Shown here: piece by piece, positions 8,620-17,877 of the stretch | Numbering within the stretch: position 1 is the first letter of the stretch | How the letters are laid out: each line of letters opens with the position of its first letter | DNA from: Marinospirillum sp. | GTDB lineage: Bacteria; Pseudomonadota; Gammaproteobacteria; Pseudomonadales; Halomonadaceae | Length of the DNA stretch: 64,000 nt | Assembly: GCF_014859565.1 (NCBI RefSeq) | Contig: NZ_JACUUA010000001.1 | Location: forward strand, 1 to 64,000 | Direction: 5' to 3' | Notes under the pieces: model-generated | Database searches by the model: none | What the model was told of the DNA's origin: nothing | The model's input: only the letters and a program-made list of their open reading frames with translations | Position numbers and translations under genes: made by a program

Positions 8620-10014
8620 TCAGTTGCCATACAGCTTGTTCGGCAACCAGGTGACAATTTCCGGGAAGATGATCAACAACGCCATCGCCAGAATTTGTAA
8701 TGCTACAAAGGGTAAGGCACCTTCATAAATCATACGGGTGGATACCTCTGACGGCGCCACACCCCGCAGATAAAAAAGTGAGAAACCAAAGGGTGGTGTC
8801 AGAAAGCTGGTCTGTAAATTAACCGCTACCATAACACCCAGCCAAATGGGATCAACATCCATCATCAGCAGTACCGGTGCGGTGATCGGCAGCACAATAA
8901 AGATGATTTCAAAGGTATCAAGGATAAACCCCAGCACAAACATCAGTAGCATCACAAACAGGATGGCTCCCAGGGTGCCACCGGGCAAACTGTTGAGGAA
9001 GTCACTGACCAGCTCATCCCCGCCCATCATGCGGAATACCAGCGAAAAGACGGAAGCACCCAGCAGAATCACAAACACCATGGTGGTGGTATTGGCAGTG
9101 GCCAGCATGCCTTCACGCAGATTTTTAAGTGTCAGCTTACGCTTTATTGCCGCCAGCAGCAGGGCACCCACCGCACCCACAGAGGCTGATTCAGTTGGTG
9201 TTGCAATACCACCCAGGATTGAACCCAGTACAGCCATGATCAGCAACAAGGGCGGTACCAGACTGGTCAGTATATCGCGACCAAGGTTGGCTTTTTCTTC
9301 TGCGGTCACTTCCAGTGCAGGGCAACTCTGCGGGTCTTTGATGGATTTAATAATCATCCATGTCATATAGAGACCCACCAGTAACAAGCCAGGGAAAAAA
9401 GCACCAGCAAACAAGTCACCCACCGATACCGTCTTGGGTGCAAAATTACCCATGGACATCTGCACCTGAGAGTTGATGCCGGATAACATGTCACCCATAA
9501 AAATCAGCACGGTGGAGGGTGGAATGATCTGCCCGAGTGTACCGGATGCACAAATCACACCCGTAGCCAAACGCGGATCATAACCGGCACGTAACATCGC
9601 AGGCAGGGACAACAACCCCATGGTGACTACCGTTGCACCAACAATACCGGTGGAGGCTGCCAGCAAGGCACCCACCACTATCACTGAAAGCCCCAAGCCA
9701 CCACGCAGAGTGCCAAAAATGCGCCCCATGGTGATCAGCAGCTTTTCAGCAATACCGGAACGTTCCAGCATCATGCCCATAAAAATGAACAGCGGCACAG
9801 CGACCAGCACTTCGTTCAGCATCACCCCCACATAGCGGGATGCCAGGCTGTTGAAGTTGGAAGGATCAAACGCACCTAATAACCAGCCGATACCAGCAAA
9901 AAACAGTGATACACCCGCCAGTGAGAAAGCCACCGGGTAACCCAGCATCAACACCGCAATGATGCCAAAAAACATCACTACAGAGAGAACCTCACCAATC
10001 AAAACAGGATCCAT
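8620..10014 (-). CDS. dctM: TRAP transporter large permease subunit (DctM family)
   Basis: The 464-residue, 12-14-segment membrane subunit that catalyses sodium-coupled uptake of the ligand delivered by the periplasmic binding protein. Recognisable features are the early GYPVAFSLAGVSL helix, EVLVAVPLFIFMGMMLERSG, the ASTGIVGATVVTMGL loop and CASGTLGQIIPPS, all characteristic of DctM. It ends in a short basic tail. The gene starts two bases after the stop of the small-permease gene, so the two form an operon. The binding-protein gene is convergent rather than in the operon, and an IR-containing region precedes the pair. Confidence 0.93.
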   Translation of the reverse strand: MDPVLIGEVLSVVMFFGIIAVLMLGYPVAFSLAGVSLFFAGIGWLLGAFDPSNFNSLASRYVGVMLNEVLVAVPLFIFMGMMLERSGIAEKLLITMGRIFGTLRGGLGLSVIVVGALLAASTGIVGATVVTMGLLSLPAMLRAGYDPRLATGVICASGTLGQIIPPSTVLIFMGDMLSGINSQVQMSMGNFAPKTVSVGDLFAGAFFPGLLLVGLYMTWMIIKSIKDPQSCPALEVTAEEKANLGRDILTSLVPPLLLIMAVLGSILGGIATPTESASVGAVGALLLAAIKRKLTLKNLREGMLATANTTTMVFVILLGASVFSLVFRMMGGDELVSDFLNSLPGGTLGAILFVMLLMFVLGFILDTFEIIFIVLPITAPVLLMMDVDPIWLGVMVAVNLQTSFLTPPFGFSLFYLRGVAPSEVSTRMIYEGALPFVALQILAMALLIIFPEIVTWLPNKLYGN

Positions 10015-10016
10015 GA

Positions 10017-10565
10017 TTATTTGCCCTCCTGATAACGATATTCCTCAGGAAGCAGATCCTGTTTGTTCATCAACACCAGCAGCCCGCGCAGGAACATCGC
10101 CAGCGCCTGCAGGGCAACCACAAAAGCAAACACCAGAATAAAACTTTTCACGATATACAAACCCGGCATACCACCAAAATTGGCAGAACCTTCCATCCAG
10201 CGCCAGGAGCGCATAACGTAGGGCAGGCTCCAGTACACCAGAATGGTCACAAAAGGTGCGACAAAAAACAGACTGCCGAACATGTCGACCATGGCTTTGC
10301 GTCGGATGTTGGCCGGTCGATAAAAAATATCCACTCGTACATGGGAGTTGTTAAACAGGGCAAAACCGGACAGCCCCATAAACATCATGGCGTTGAGCCA
10401 GACATAAAGATCCTGCATCCAGATGGAGCCGGAAGAAAAAACGTAGCGCAGTACAACAACCGAAAAACACACCAGCACAATCCCCAGCGAAAACCAGGAA
10501 AAAAAGTGCCCGAGCAGGATGTTGAACCGGCTGATAAAACGAACAATCAGCGCTAAAGCCCGCAC
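10017..10565 (-). CDS. dctQ: TRAP transporter small permease subunit (DctQ family)
   Basis: Four-helix inner-membrane partner of the large permease. The product is 182 residues if translation begins at the GTG at 10565 behind a GAGGG, and this length fits the DctQ family. A longer in-frame reading from 10676 would add a basic, low-complexity extension that is not typical. The DctQ pattern is visible in VLRYVFSSGSIWMQDLYVWLNAMMFM and in the HVRVDIFY segment that follows. Large-insert DctQ proteins of the TakP group share the central hydrophilic stretch seen here. The assignment of the start is less certain than the family. Confidence 0.85.
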   Translation of the reverse strand: MRALALIVRFISRFNILLGHFFSWFSLGIVLVCFSVVVLRYVFSSGSIWMQDLYVWLNAMMFMGLSGFALFNNSHVRVDIFYRPANIRRKAMVDMFGSLFFVAPFVTILVYWSLPYVMRSWRWMEGSANFGGMPGLYIVKSFILVFAFVVALQALAMFLRGLLVLMNKQDLLPEEYRYQEGK

Positions 10566-10645
10566 TTTGCAGCCCTCTTGTTGTTTGGTCGATCTTAATT
10601 TAGTTGATGCTCGACCCTTGAGCGACAGCTTTCCTGATCTGGTGG

Positions 10646-10666
10646 CAAGAATACATGATATTCTTG
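10646..10666. repeat. palindrome in the dctQ-eamA divergent promoter region
   Basis: CAAGAATA (10646-10653) and TATTCTTG (10659-10666) form perfect eight-base arms around CATGA. The position, between the divergent permease operon and an exporter gene, suits a regulator binding site. A second, shorter dyad (TTGAG...CTCAA, 10664-10680) overlaps its right edge. Confidence 0.4.
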
Positions 10667-10703
10667 AGCAAAACACTCAACAGCCACCAGCGAAATACCT
10701 TCC

Positions 10704-11630
10704 ATGCCAACAAACAATACCAAACGAAATATTGAATGGCTTGCTTACCTGCTGCTGATCCTAACCACTTTATTCTGGGGTGGGAATTTTGTGGTCGGGC
10801 GAGCGGTTCATGCTGATATACCACCGATTGCACTGGCTTGGTGGCGCTGGCTGCTGGCACTGCTGATTATACTGCCATTTACCTTGCGTCCCCTGTGGCA
10901 AGCCAGAGGCATCATTCGTCAGCACTGGGTGTGCTTGTCACTGATGTCTTTGCTGGGTGTCACCGGTTTTAACACGCTGGTGTATCTTGGTTTGCAGACC
11001 CTGCCTGCCAGCAATGCCATTCTGCTGTTATCCGCTTGCCCAGTATTTATTCTGGCTTTTTCCTGGTGGTTTTTTGGTGATCGGATCAACCGCTTGCAAA
11101 TTATCGGGATGCTGGTTTCACTGGGGGGGATCTGGGTGCTGGTCAGCAAGGGTGCACCTCTGCAACTGTTCAGTCAGCTGGGTGGCGGTAATGGTAACCT
11201 TTGGGTGCTGGCTGCCGTGATCAGCTGGGCGATTTATTCAGTGATGCTAAGGTTGCGTCCCGCCGGGCTGGGCGGGTTGGCTTTTTTTGGACTAACTTCG
11301 CTGCTGGGGTTATTGTTCCTGACCCCTTTTTATCTGTTTGAAATACTGGTGCAGGACAAAATGCTGACCTTTAACACTACCAGCCTGATGAGTATTGGGT
11401 ATGTGGGGGTGTTTGCTTCGGTAGCCGCCTTTTTGTTCTGGAACCGGGGCGTAGAAATTCTGACACCCAGCCGTGCAGGCTATTTTATTCACCTGATTCC
11501 AGTCTGGGGGCTGATTCTAGCCAGCATTTTTCTGGCAGAGCGCCTGCAGATGTTTCACTGGATGGGTATGGCTTTGATCTTCTGCGGTATCTGGCTGGCC
11601 ACCCTGTTGGGGCGGCGCGTCACAAAGTGA
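10704..11630 (+). CDS. EamA/DMT-superfamily membrane transporter
   Basis: A 308-residue inner-membrane protein with ten predicted hydrophobic segments arranged as two EamA repeats. The first repeat opens LLLILTTLFWGGNFVVGR and the second begins near ISWAIYSVMLRL. Members of this superfamily export amino acids, purines or other small metabolites. The substrate cannot be predicted here. It is divergent from the TRAP permease operon and upstream of metF, with a 100-base gap that carries a hairpin. The ATG start has no strong Shine-Dalgarno (TACCTTCC precedes it), so the start is moderately certain. Confidence 0.88.
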   Translation: MPTNNTKRNIEWLAYLLLILTTLFWGGNFVVGRAVHADIPPIALAWWRWLLALLIILPFTLRPLWQARGIIRQHWVCLSLMSLLGVTGFNTLVYLGLQTLPASNAILLLSACPVFILAFSWWFFGDRINRLQIIGMLVSLGGIWVLVSKGAPLQLFSQLGGGNGNLWVLAAVISWAIYSVMLRLRPAGLGGLAFFGLTSLLGLLFLTPFYLFEILVQDKMLTFNTTSLMSIGYVGVFASVAAFLFWNRGVEILTPSRAGYFIHLIPVWGLILASIFLAERLQMFHWMGMALIFCGIWLATLLGRRVTK

Positions 11631-11687
11631 ATACAGCTCATGCAAACTGTTAAAAAATTTCACTCATTCAGCATTTTATTCATAAAC

Positions 11688-11711
11688 AGGGCAGGTTAAG
11701 CTGCCCTTAAC
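11688..11711 (+). promoter_or_regulatory. two mutually exclusive hairpins in the metF leader
   Basis: AGGGCAG (11688-11694) can pair with CTGCCCT (11701-11707), using GTTAAG as loop. Alternatively that GTTAAG (11695-11700) can pair with CTTAAC (11706-11711). Both cannot form at once. No T run follows, so it is not a classical terminator for the upstream gene. It lies 20-43 bases before the metF start, where it could affect translation. Function is unproven. Confidence 0.35.
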
Positions 11712-11730
11712 TTATCAACTGGATTGAATC

Positions 11731-12561
11731 ATGTCTTCCACAACCGTCAGTTTCGAATTCTTCCCCCCCAAAACCCCAGCCGGTCAGGAAAAGCTGCTGA
11801 CGGTTCGAGATCAACTCGCTGCTGTTTCACCGGAGTTTTTTTCGGTGACTTATGGTGCCGGTGGCTCCACTCAGGATGGCACGTTAAACACCGTGCTGGC
11901 ATTGCGCGAAACAGGCATTGATACCGCACCGCACCTGTCCTGTATTGGTGCCAGCCGCAGTGAACTGAAAACCCTGCTGCAAAACTACAAGGACAAAGGC
12001 ATTCGTCGTTTAGTGGCACTGCGTGGTGATCTGCCTTCCGGCATGGGAATGGGTGGCGAGCTGCGTTATGCCAATGAGCTGGTGGCGTTTATCCGGCAAG
12101 AATTCGGTGATGACTTTATTCTGGAAGTGGCGGCTTATCCTGAGTCTCACCCTCAGGCAGCCAATCTGGATGTCGACATCAAGAATTTTGTGCGCAAATG
12201 TCAGGCGGGTGCCGACAGTGCCATCACCCAGTATTTCTTTAACGCTGATGCCTACTTTTATTTTGTCGATCGCGTTCGAGCCGCCGGAGTCGAAATCCCG
12301 ATTATTCCGGGCATTATGCCCATCACCAACTACAGCAAACTGGCTCGTTTTTCAGATGCCTGCGGTGCCGAGATTCCGCGCTGGATCAGAAAGCAGCTGG
12401 AAGCCTATGGTGATGACACGGACAGCATCTGCCAGTTTGGTGAAGAAGTGATTTCACGCCTGTGCCAGCAACTACTAGAAGGTGGTGCACCCGGCCTGCA
12501 TTTTTACACCCTGAACCAGGCCGGTGCGTCTTTAGCTGTGGTGCGGAATCTGGGTAAATAG
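11731..12561 (+). CDS. metF: 5,10-methylenetetrahydrofolate reductase
   Basis: FAD-dependent cytosolic enzyme that reduces 5,10-methylene-THF to 5-methyl-THF, the methyl donor for methionine synthesis. The 276-residue length is normal for the bacterial form. Family segments are SFEFFPPKTPAGQEKL at the N terminus, FFSVTYGAGGSTQDGT, PHLSCIGASR, ALRGDLP, and the PIIPGIMPITNYSK strand. The start ATG follows TTGAATC without a strong Shine-Dalgarno. Its last 30 bases overlap the end of the convergent GGDEF-EAL gene, so no terminator separates the two transcripts. Confidence 0.97.
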   Translation: MSSTTVSFEFFPPKTPAGQEKLLTVRDQLAAVSPEFFSVTYGAGGSTQDGTLNTVLALRETGIDTAPHLSCIGASRSELKTLLQNYKDKGIRRLVALRGDLPSGMGMGGELRYANELVAFIRQEFGDDFILEVAAYPESHPQAANLDVDIKNFVRKCQAGADSAITQYFFNADAYFYFVDRVRAAGVEIPIIPGIMPITNYSKLARFSDACGAEIPRWIRKQLEAYGDDTDSICQFGEEVISRLCQQLLEGGAPGLHFYTLNQAGASLAVVRNLGK

Positions 12562-15156
12562 CGCATCCATACGGGGGTCATGGCTGACCAGCTCTGGCCC
12601 CGGCATTCCAACAAAATACCCCTGCGCATAATCCACACCCAGTTCACGAATGGCATGCAGCACGGCTTCATCTTCCACATACTCAGCAATGGTTTTCATG
12701 CCCAGGCCCTGTGCCAGCGTGACAATACTTTTTACAAAGGCCATGTACTTGTCATCGTGCAGCATGTTGCGGATGAACTCACCTTCAATCTTGATGACAT
12801 CTATCGGGAAGTGTTTGATGTAGTGGTAAGACGAAAAGCCTGAACCAAAATCATCAATGGCAAAGTTGAAACCTTCCATTTTTAAATCCAACACAAATTT
12901 TTCCAGCAACGCCATGTTACTGACGGTTTCCCGCTCGGTCAGCTCAAACACCACACGACTGGTGGCTACACCATAATCCACTGCCAGACGGTGCACCTTG
13001 CCAATGAACTCACCAATGATCAGCGAACGAGGTGAAAGATTGATAAAAATCTGCCCCTGATAACCCTGCTGCTGGATCTGCTCAAAAGCCTTTTCGATCA
13101 GCTGGTAATCCATCTTGTGCACCACACCGATGGTTTCGGCCACATCAATAAACTCAAAGGCAGAAATCACCTTGTCACCCAACTGGATACGCATCAGCAG
13201 TTCATGGATAACAATCTCGCCGGTTTTTAAATCAATAATCGGCTGGAAATAAGGAATGATACGGCGCTCTTCCAGAGCATTCAGTACCATCTGGCTTTTT
13301 TCACCTACCTCTTTAAACACCTCAGCCACTTCATTCTCAGCGGGTAAGGCAATGGCGTTTTTACCACTGCGCTTGGCCTTGTACATCATGTTATCAGCCA
13401 TCACAAACAGATCAGCGGGGTTCTGACCATGTTGCGGGTAAACAGCCACACCCACAGAACTGGTGGCACGAACGCTGTTGCCTTCCGGGGTGGTCAGTGA
13501 CAGTTTTTCCAGCTGCTCCATGATGCGTTGCGCCACACTGTGCGCCTGCTCTTCACCGGCTTCCGGCAGAATAATGGTGAATTCATCACCACCATAACGC
13601 GCCAGTACATCACCTGGTCGCACCGCCTGCTGTAAAACACCGGCAAACCCTTGCAAGAACTGGTCACCAAAGCTGTGCCCATAACGGTCATTCACTGTCT
13701 TGAAGTTATCCAGATCCAGCATCAACAGACTGAAATGCACATCATGCCGCTGGGAACGACCTATCTCATAGCCCAGCAATTCCTTGAACATGCGCTGGTT
13801 ATACAGGCTGGTGAGTGGATCACGAGTGGCGTAATACTCCAGATCCTGGGTGTACTTGTAGATGGCTTTCACCGAACCCACCAGGTTCAGCAAGGTGGTC
13901 AGAATACTGCCAATCACCATATGGCGGATAGGGTCTTTTGCGATTTTCGACTGCACACCTATCCCCACCACACCACCAATTTTGGGTGTTTCCAGCATCA
14001 GGGAGCGGGTTTGCAAATCCACATCCTGCAAGGTGAGGATGCCCTGCAGATCCTGCTCTTCGGTGGAGGGGTCAGCAATATGGTGCTCAATATTAAGAAT
14101 CGGAATGCCGGTATGGAAATGCGGATGGTTGGACAGCTGTTTGATGACTACCTGCTCAAACATCTTGCGAGTGCCTTCGGAGACATTAAAGCGCCAGAAG
14201 ATTTCCAGCTCGTAACCTTCATCTTCAACCTGAAACACCGTCACCAGTGAATGAGCCACCAGGATGGTGTTGATATCAATCAGCAGGTCTTTGATGAAGT
14301 CGCGCCAGTCACGCACGATATCCGAGGTGATGATGAATTTACCCAGCAGGCGGATTTCGAACTCAAGAATGTCCTTATCCACAGCCACATCCTTGAGCTG
14401 TTCCACCAGCAGGTTAACACTGCGAAAAGCATCATCCAGCTCAGTGAAATGGAAGTTGGTCTGGGTCATATCCAGCTGGCGAAAATCCTTGACTGAGTTG
14501 ACCTGCTCCAGGCGCTCCTTGAAGCCATCGGTGGCCTTCTGGATATGGCGTGCAACATAACGACTCACCAGTGCCGCCATCACCAGCATTAACAAACCAA
14601 AACCAAGGAACATGGCAATGTTGTTGCGCCGTACTTCTGCACTGATCGGGCGCATATCCTGCTGGATATCAATCACGCCCAGCACATCACCCACTTCAGC
14701 ATTCAGGTGGCAGGACAGACATTCATCTCGTGCCTGCATCGGATAAATTCGACGCATCAGACCATCGGTTTCCAACAGCAGCTCTTCACCACTGACAAAA
14801 ACACCCTGCACCGATGCATCCAGCGCCGGTTGGTTGATCTCACCAAACAGCTCTTCTACCTTGCTGCCACGATAAATCTCCACATCAAACGGACTGGTGA
14901 CAAACGCATCACGGGTGCCTTGCAGAAAATCTTCCAGCTGCTCTCTCGTCCAGCCCATCCGCATGACCTGAAACATGGAGTTAAAGGTTTGCTGGGCAAT
15001 GCTATGAGAGGTTTGTACCGCCTGGCGAGCAAGAATATTCTCATACAGCAGGGAGGCAACCAGAGTGACGCCAAGAAATACCGCCAGAGTAACCGCCAGG
15101 GTGGATGAAAAAACAAAACCCCGCAGGGTGTTCAACAGAAACTTGTATCGGTTCAC
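12532..15156 (-). CDS. membrane GGDEF-EAL protein with periplasmic c-type haem motif
   Basis: An 874-residue c-di-GMP enzyme. A helix at about 12-36 and another at 178-200 bracket a periplasmic domain holding CLSCH (146-150), a c-type haem attachment motif in a DUF3365/Tll0287-like setting. A cytosolic GAF-like region spans roughly 255-410. The diguanylate cyclase domain has GGDEF (522-526) and an RxxD inhibitory site (513-516) intact. The EAL domain has ELLMR (Glu652, fitting ExLxR), NLSPRSL and DDFGSG, so phosphodiesterase activity is plausible. The start is GTG, sharing one base with the stop of the upstream CBS gene, which implies translational coupling. Sensing of redox state or a gas ligand by the haem is an inference. 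Confidence 0.9.
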   Translation of the reverse strand: MNRYKFLLNTLRGFVFSSTLAVTLAVFLGVTLVASLLYENILARQAVQTSHSIAQQTFNSMFQVMRMGWTREQLEDFLQGTRDAFVTSPFDVEIYRGSKVEELFGEINQPALDASVQGVFVSGEELLLETDGLMRRIYPMQARDECLSCHLNAEVGDVLGVIDIQQDMRPISAEVRRNNIAMFLGFGLLMLVMAALVSRYVARHIQKATDGFKERLEQVNSVKDFRQLDMTQTNFHFTELDDAFRSVNLLVEQLKDVAVDKDILEFEIRLLGKFIITSDIVRDWRDFIKDLLIDINTILVAHSLVTVFQVEDEGYELEIFWRFNVSEGTRKMFEQVVIKQLSNHPHFHTGIPILNIEHHIADPSTEEQDLQGILTLQDVDLQTRSLMLETPKIGGVVGIGVQSKIAKDPIRHMVIGSILTTLLNLVGSVKAIYKYTQDLEYYATRDPLTSLYNQRMFKELLGYEIGRSQRHDVHFSLLMLDLDNFKTVNDRYGHSFGDQFLQGFAGVLQQAVRPGDVLARYGGDEFTIILPEAGEEQAHSVAQRIMEQLEKLSLTTPEGNSVRATSSVGVAVYPQHGQNPADLFVMADNMMYKAKRSGKNAIALPAENEVAEVFKEVGEKSQMVLNALEERRIIPYFQPIIDLKTGEIVIHELLMRIQLGDKVISAFEFIDVAETIGVVHKMDYQLIEKAFEQIQQQGYQGQIFINLSPRSLIIGEFIGKVHRLAVDYGVATSRVVFELTERETVSNMALLEKFVLDLKMEGFNFAIDDFGSGFSSYHYIKHFPIDVIKIEGEFIRNMLHDDKYMAFVKSIVTLAQGLGMKTIAEYVEDEAVLHAIRELGVDYAQGYFVGMPGPELVSHDPRMDALFTQIPHHS

Positions 15157-16364
15157 TATTCGTTTGCCCCCTGGGGCCTGTCAATTGGGGCTTGTTGCCC
15201 CATTCGGATTCTAAAACTCAGAAGTGTAAAACCATGATCTATATCGGGTGTCAGTGGTTTTGAACTCAACTGATATGCTTGATACTCACCACTGGACGCT
15301 CTGATCAATAAACTGATCTGGGCAGGTCGCCCGAGTGCCAGTTGATTAAAAAAATGTTCCAGCGCAGCAACCGGCTGGTGACCACTAAGCAATTCCTGAA
15401 TAGACCGCCCTTGTTGCAGCATTTCGACCGAAAAAAGCTCCACTGCTGCTTTGTTGGCATATTCAATACCACTCTGAGCACTCATCAGCAGCGCCGGATA
15501 ACCCACCTCATCCAATAACAAGGTTAATGCCTGATTTTTCTGCTGCAGACGTTGATTGTTTTCTTTCAGCTCCTGCTGCTGTTTTTTGACCAGATCAAAC
15601 CACTGGTTGTAATAGATGCTGACCAGATCCTGCTGACTAATCAGCCCCACTACTTTTTTCTGCTCATCCACCACCACCAGCCGTTTAAAACCTTTTTCAC
15701 GGATGGTGGTGAGCGCTTGATATATGGATAGCTGTTCTGTCAGAGTAAACACCGGGCTGGACATCACCCGCTCAACCATCTGGGAAAGATCAGCTCCGGA
15801 TTGCAACAAACGTATGGCATCCGTCTGAGTGAGAATTCCCAGTGGTACCCGATCTTCGCTAACCAGTGCGGTGTTCACACCCTGCTGCTGCATCAGTGAC
15901 AATACCAGACTCACCGGCATCTCCTTGTTGACCTGCAGCAGTTGAACACCGCGTAACAGATCACTGAGCCGTTGATTTTCTGCCAGTGTCTCCGGATCAA
16001 GGCTCTGGATCAAATCGGTATAACTGACAATACCCTTCAGCTGATTGTCTGCATCCACCAGACAGACCTGCTCCGCTTGATGGATACTGATCAGGCGTAT
16101 CGCTTCTTCCACACTGGCATCCGGTGATAATTGCAGGGCAGGCGGTAAAAAAACCTGCGACAGAGGGGCGGAAAAAGCCACACCCTGCAAATGGAAAGTG
16201 ACCAGATCTCCGGCCAGCAGCAGCTTATAACCCCGTGCACTGCGAACCAGCAGGCTGCGAATACGCTGCTGATTCATCAGCTCCAGAGCCTGACGCAAGC
16301 TGGCAGTGTCATCCAGGCAGATGACATCGCGGGTGGCTATGGCCTGTAAAGTCGGAAACAGCAT
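15156..16364 (-). CDS. four-CBS-domain protein with coiled coil and PAS-like C terminus
   Basis: A soluble 402-residue protein. Four CBS modules lie at about 7-58, 66-120, 135-190 and 195-250, making two Bateman units. A Gln-rich coiled coil (255-285) and a PAS-like domain (286-402, opening LLLDEVGYPALLMSAQSGIEYAN) follow. CBS pairs usually bind adenosine nucleotides. No catalytic output domain is present, so it probably acts through a partner, most likely the GGDEF-EAL protein whose GTG start overlaps its TAG stop by one base. The ATG at 16364 was chosen over longer in-frame starts because upstream residues do not resemble a domain and would overlap comM. Confidence 0.8.
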   Translation of the reverse strand: MLFPTLQAIATRDVICLDDTASLRQALELMNQQRIRSLLVRSARGYKLLLAGDLVTFHLQGVAFSAPLSQVFLPPALQLSPDASVEEAIRLISIHQAEQVCLVDADNQLKGIVSYTDLIQSLDPETLAENQRLSDLLRGVQLLQVNKEMPVSLVLSLMQQQGVNTALVSEDRVPLGILTQTDAIRLLQSGADLSQMVERVMSSPVFTLTEQLSIYQALTTIREKGFKRLVVVDEQKKVVGLISQQDLVSIYYNQWFDLVKKQQQELKENNQRLQQKNQALTLLLDEVGYPALLMSAQSGIEYANKAAVELFSVEMLQQGRSIQELLSGHQPVAALEHFFNQLALGRPAQISLLIRASSGEYQAYQLSSKPLTPDIDHGFTLLSFRIRMGQQAPIDRPQGANE

Positions 16365-16377
16365 GGTTAGTCCGTAG

Positions 16378-17877
16378 TTAGTCTGACCGTGAGAGTTTAC
16401 GGTATCCCAGTGCCTCCAGCAGATGCGATCGCTGGATTTGTTGACTGGCATCAATATCGGCCAGTGTTCGGGCAACCTTTATAATACGATGTGCCGCCCT
16501 TGCTGACAGAAATATTTTGTTCATGGCACGAGTCAGCAGTTCCTGACCATCCTGCCCCAGCGGCGCAAAAACCTCCAGCTCTGTTGGTGTCAGAGCGGCA
16601 TTCAGTTTACCGGCACGTTGTAATTGTATCTCTCTGGCTTGCGCCACCTTTTCACGCACCATAACAGTGCTTTCGCCTTGACTCTGCTGCCATAGATCTT
16701 CCGGGGGCAACGCGGGCACTTCAAGGTGCAGATCAATACGATCCAGCAAAGGGCCTGACAAACGGGATTGATAACGACGTATCTGACCCTCAGAACAGAT
16801 ACAGGCCTTGCGTGGATCACCCAGATGACCACAAGGACAGGGATTCATAGCAGCAACCAGCAGAAAATCAGCAGGGTAGGTCGCTCGGCGTGCTGCACGC
16901 GCCAGGTGGATTTCACCCGATTCCAGCGGCTCCCTTAAGACTTCCAGCACCGAGCGGCCAAATTCCGGCAACTCATCCAGAAACAGAATGCCACGGTGAG
17001 CCAGCGAAATTTCACCGGGCTTTGGATGGCTGCCACCCCCCACCAGTGCCACCGCAGAAGATGAATGATGGGGTGATCGAAAGGGGCGTTGTTTCCAGCG
17101 CTGAGGATCAAAACCCAGCGAAATGGATTCCACCGCCGCGACTTCCAGCGCTTCCTGCTCCGTCAGCTCAGGCAGCAAACCCGGCAAACACCGCGCCAGC
17201 AAGGTTTTGCCACTTCCTGGTGGCCCACTGAACAAAAGATTGTGCTGGCCAGCAGCAGCCACCATCAAGGCGCGCCGTGCCATGATCTGACCCTTAACCT
17301 CCAGCAAATCCGGATAATGATGAGGTGATACTTCAGTCCGCAATGGTATTACTGATGTGAGTGTTTTCTGGCCCAGCAGATAGGCGGTGACATCCAGCAG
17401 ATGCTCAGCACCAAAGGATTCCAGCCTGCTGATCAAACCCGCTTCCGCCAGATTAGTGGTCGGCAGTATCAATGTGCGCTCTGCAGCAGCAGTCGCCAGA
17501 CCGGAAGGCAGTACACCTCGCACTTCCCGCAACTCGCCATTCAGCGCCAGCTCACCAATAAACTCACGTCCTTGCAGGCAGCTAACGGGCAGTTGTCCAG
17601 AAGCAGCCAGAATTCCCAGCGCTATCGGCAGGTCATAACGCCCCCCTTCTTTGGGTAGCTCTGCAGGTGACAGGTTGACGGTAATTCGGCGGGAGGGGAA
17701 TTCAAAACCGGCTGTTAACAGGGCACTGCGTACTCGATCACGGCTTTCTCTGACTGCTGTTTCCGGTAGACCCACCAGATTAAAAGCAGGCAGACCATTG
17801 GCCAGATGCACTTCAACTCGAACTTCGGGTGCCTGCAGGCCGAGTAGAGCCCGACTTTGAACCAGTGCCAGCGACAT
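16378..17877 (-). CDS. comM: YifB/ComM family Mg-chelatase-like AAA+ ATPase
   Basis: ComM is a hexameric helicase that promotes branch migration during natural transformation, although many non-competent species carry it. The 499-residue protein has an N-terminal Lon-protease-like fold opening MSLALVQSRALLGLQAPEV, Walker A GPPGSGKT (218-225), Walker B GILFLDELPEF, a cysteine cluster CPCG...CIC that may bind zinc, and a Mg_chelatase_C tail. The start is preceded by a perfect, tandemly duplicated Shine-Dalgarno block. Its stop lies 13 bases before the start of the CBS-domain gene, so comM, the CBS gene and the GGDEF-EAL gene may be cotranscribed. Confidence 0.95.
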   Translation of the reverse strand: MSLALVQSRALLGLQAPEVRVEVHLANGLPAFNLVGLPETAVRESRDRVRSALLTAGFEFPSRRITVNLSPAELPKEGGRYDLPIALGILAASGQLPVSCLQGREFIGELALNGELREVRGVLPSGLATAAAERTLILPTTNLAEAGLISRLESFGAEHLLDVTAYLLGQKTLTSVIPLRTEVSPHHYPDLLEVKGQIMARRALMVAAAGQHNLLFSGPPGSGKTLLARCLPGLLPELTEQEALEVAAVESISLGFDPQRWKQRPFRSPHHSSSAVALVGGGSHPKPGEISLAHRGILFLDELPEFGRSVLEVLREPLESGEIHLARAARRATYPADFLLVAAMNPCPCGHLGDPRKACICSEGQIRRYQSRLSGPLLDRIDLHLEVPALPPEDLWQQSQGESTVMVREKVAQAREIQLQRAGKLNAALTPTELEVFAPLGQDGQELLTRAMNKIFLSARAAHRIIKVARTLADIDASQQIQRSHLLEALGYRKLSRSD

